Positions 30,803 through 31,863 of a DNA stretch of 31,863 nucleotides are shown here, piece by piece (the first letter of the stretch is position 1; the number at the start of each line of letters is the position of its first letter). The notes beneath the pieces are model-generated. The model was not told the DNA's origin. It did no database searches and saw nothing but the letters and a program-made list of their open reading frames with translations. Made by a program: the position numbers and the translations under genes. The stretch comes from a virus: positions 1 through 31,863 of IMG/VR virus record IMGVR_UViG_3300028837_001164. One strand, given 5' to 3'.

Positions 30803-31220
30803 ATAACCTGGGGGTCTCTCTCCAGCCATTTTGTATCCACTCACTGTAATTAGTTCTCTTGCGTGCCTTACCAGCCATATATCTCATTGCCCTCTTAATA
30901 CGCCTGCCCACCTTTTTATAGGGGATGCCAAATATCTTTGCGATTTTATCCTCAGTATATTGTTTATAGTACCGACAGACACACATATCACCATCCCGTC
31001 CAACACTCGCTATTCTGTCATCCATCTCAGCTTTTATCAGACTAATCATTTCAAAGTCTGCATGATGGCTAGTGTTATTGTATATTATCGTATCGTCAGT
31101 GGTAGAAAACGGCCAGTGCCCATCGCTTATAGAGTCCCACGCTTCGGGGTCTAACAGCCATCTTATTTGCCATTGGGAATACCAAATCTGCCAGGGGTAA
31201 GGGTAGTAGTCATCACTCAT
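30801..31220 (-). CDS. late transcription regulator, sigma-region-4-like HTH
   Basis: 139 aa. The N-terminal part is aromatic and acidic (MSDDYYPYPWQIWYSQWQIR). Residues 58-124 form a helical DNA-binding domain: EMISLIKAEMDDRIASVG, then YTEDKIAKIFGIPYKKVGRR and IKRAMRYMAG, the pattern of a sigma region-4 or ArpU/Q-like helix-turn-helix (..eIA.i.gip...V.r.i..A). The last gene before the late promoter, the usual site of a late activator or antiterminator. Ribosome binding site AAGGAGACGG. Whether it works by activation or antitermination cannot be read from the sequence. Confidence 0.7.
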   Translation of the reverse strand: MSDDYYPYPWQIWYSQWQIRWLLDPEAWDSISDGHWPFSTTDDTIIYNNTSHHADFEMISLIKAEMDDRIASVGRDGDMCVCRYYKQYTEDKIAKIFGIPYKKVGRRIKRAMRYMAGKARKRTNYSEWIQNGWRETPRL

Positions 31221-31223
31221 TTA

Positions 31224-31727
31224 CTACCGTCTCCTTATCATCCCCTTATGAAGGGTTATATCCACACCGCAGCGAGGGCAGAATAGATATTCTCCACTCT
31301 CCCCTTCTGTTAACCTATGCCCTAGCCCTAATCGTAGTTCGTGATATGGTGCGTTCTTGGCGAGTTCCTTGATATCATCGTCAAGCTGCCCTTTCTTAGC
31401 CCGGGGAAGTAAAAGACAAGCCTTTGCCACGCCGATTTCCAGCACTTCCTCTTTAGTCAAAAGTTGTGTCGCCACCAATCGGCTTATATCTATCAACCTC
31501 ATTACCCATGAATAACTGCCGATTCCCAAAAGCTCAATAAAATCCTTGAATGATTCGTGGTGCTCACTCCATAAAGCCCTGTCCTGATTATCAGCCAATA
31601 GCCCACCCAGCTCCAGGAATCGAACCTTTATATCCTTGCAGCAATCCGCAATTAAAAACTCGCTCTGTTCTGCCGGTGTTAGCCCTATATCAATGGTTAC
31701 TATTTTCCCTTCACCTATCGTTTCCAT
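31224..31727 (-). CDS. helical phage protein with C-terminal zinc knuckle
   Basis: 167 aa. A helical core (CKDIKVRFLELGGLLADNQD, FKDFIELLGIGSYSWVMRLI) resembles proteins with a DUF3102/ParB-N-like helical domain found in phage early regions, followed by VLEIGVAKACLLLPRAKKGQ. The C-terminal YLFCPRCGVDI adds one CxxC. Coupled to the regulator gene: only 3 nt apart. Regulatory or partition-like role possible. Confidence 0.65.
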   Translation of the reverse strand: METIGEGKIVTIDIGLTPAEQSEFLIADCCKDIKVRFLELGGLLADNQDRALWSEHHESFKDFIELLGIGSYSWVMRLIDISRLVATQLLTKEEVLEIGVAKACLLLPRAKKGQLDDDIKELAKNAPYHELRLGLGHRLTEGESGEYLFCPRCGVDITLHKGMIRRR

Positions 31728-31859
31728 TTATCCTAATACCAGAACGTATAACCAAATTAAGAGCCCCAAATCTACGGCAAGCAGCACACATATCCCCTTC
31801 TCTGATTTGCCCATCCCTTTCCACCGTTTATTAATCTCTTCCCATTGCAATTTTTTCAT
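31728..31859 (-). CDS. 43-aa single-helix membrane peptide
   Basis: MKKLQWEEINKRWKGMGKSE then one hydrophobic helix (ICVLLAVDLGLLIWLYVLVL). Its stop directly abuts the next start. The start ATG is 4 nt from the window's right end, so its ribosome binding site is not visible. Unknown function. Confidence 0.5.
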   Translation of the reverse strand: MKKLQWEEINKRWKGMGKSEKGICVLLAVDLGLLIWLYVLVLG

Positions 31860-31863
31860 TTTT

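Noticed and set aside
1-31863. Circular closure of the window
   Set aside because: Joining base 31863 to base 1 lets the truncated gene read on for only about 11 codons to a stop, and the two ends share no overlap. This neither proves nor excludes circularity, and a longer product is expected for such a gene.
1-31863. CRISPR array or Cas genes
   Set aside because: No regularly spaced repeats and no Cas-like protein motifs.

Overview
This window is almost entirely bacteriophage DNA: a temperate, probably short-tailed (podovirus-like) phage or prophage. Nearly everything is on the minus strand in long, tightly packed operons. Genes are joined by ATGA, GTGA and TAATG stop/start overlaps, and most have strong GGAGG-type ribosome binding sites. 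No host housekeeping gene is visible except tRNA-Gly. The host cannot be named from this sequence. The style of the tyrosine recombinases (C-terminal pattern W..PDMV.HYA.SLTFE.AL..YK) recalls recombinases of Chloroflexota such as Dehalococcoidia; that is recollection and inference only.

Layout, read in the direction of transcription (right to left). (1) 31859-30801: three small genes ending in a 139-aa protein with a sigma-region-4-like helix-turn-helix. (2) 30698-30610: a sigma70-type promoter followed about 30 nt downstream by an intrinsic terminator, placed just ahead of the late operon. This is the geometry of an antitermination-controlled late promoter. (3) 30593-28022: holin-like and other small membrane proteins, and small and large terminase. 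(4) 28012-17588: portal, a very large virion protein split by a frameshift, a repeat protein, scaffold and a P22-like coat protein. (5) 17500-15610: a GT4 glycosyltransferase and a SAM methyltransferase inserted between the coat and connector genes. (6) 15607-7887: connector, several beta-rich tail or receptor-binding proteins (one with nested domains) and a hub-like protein.

A convergent plus-strand accessory module follows (5279-7736): small unknown genes and a truncated tyrosine recombinase, closed by a bidirectional terminator at 7744-7764. Next come tRNA-Gly(TCC) with a C-terminal recombinase remnant beside it, then the intact integrase (3881-4789), a 57-aa HTH protein (excisionase or repressor candidate) with a consensus promoter, and the early operon. 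The early operon includes a 397-aa protein that looks like a phage ECF-type sigma factor, a zf-trcl-type zinc ribbon and the start of a probable replication gene cut by the left edge.

The left arm (integrase plus early genes) and the right arm (late regulator plus structural genes) are complementary and point the same way. The simplest reading is one phage genome opened inside its replication module, with some sequence missing between the two ends. Two neighbouring prophages flanking a tRNA is the alternative. No endolysin, polymerase, helicase or complete primase is recognisable in the window.

Ten short genes of 18-57 aa were read directly from the DNA: 1021-1131, 3274-3330, 3607-3780, 7605-7736, 15434-15607, 19524-19649, 26119-26292, 29961-30068 and 31728-31859, plus a 7-codon leader-like reading frame at 5635-5658.
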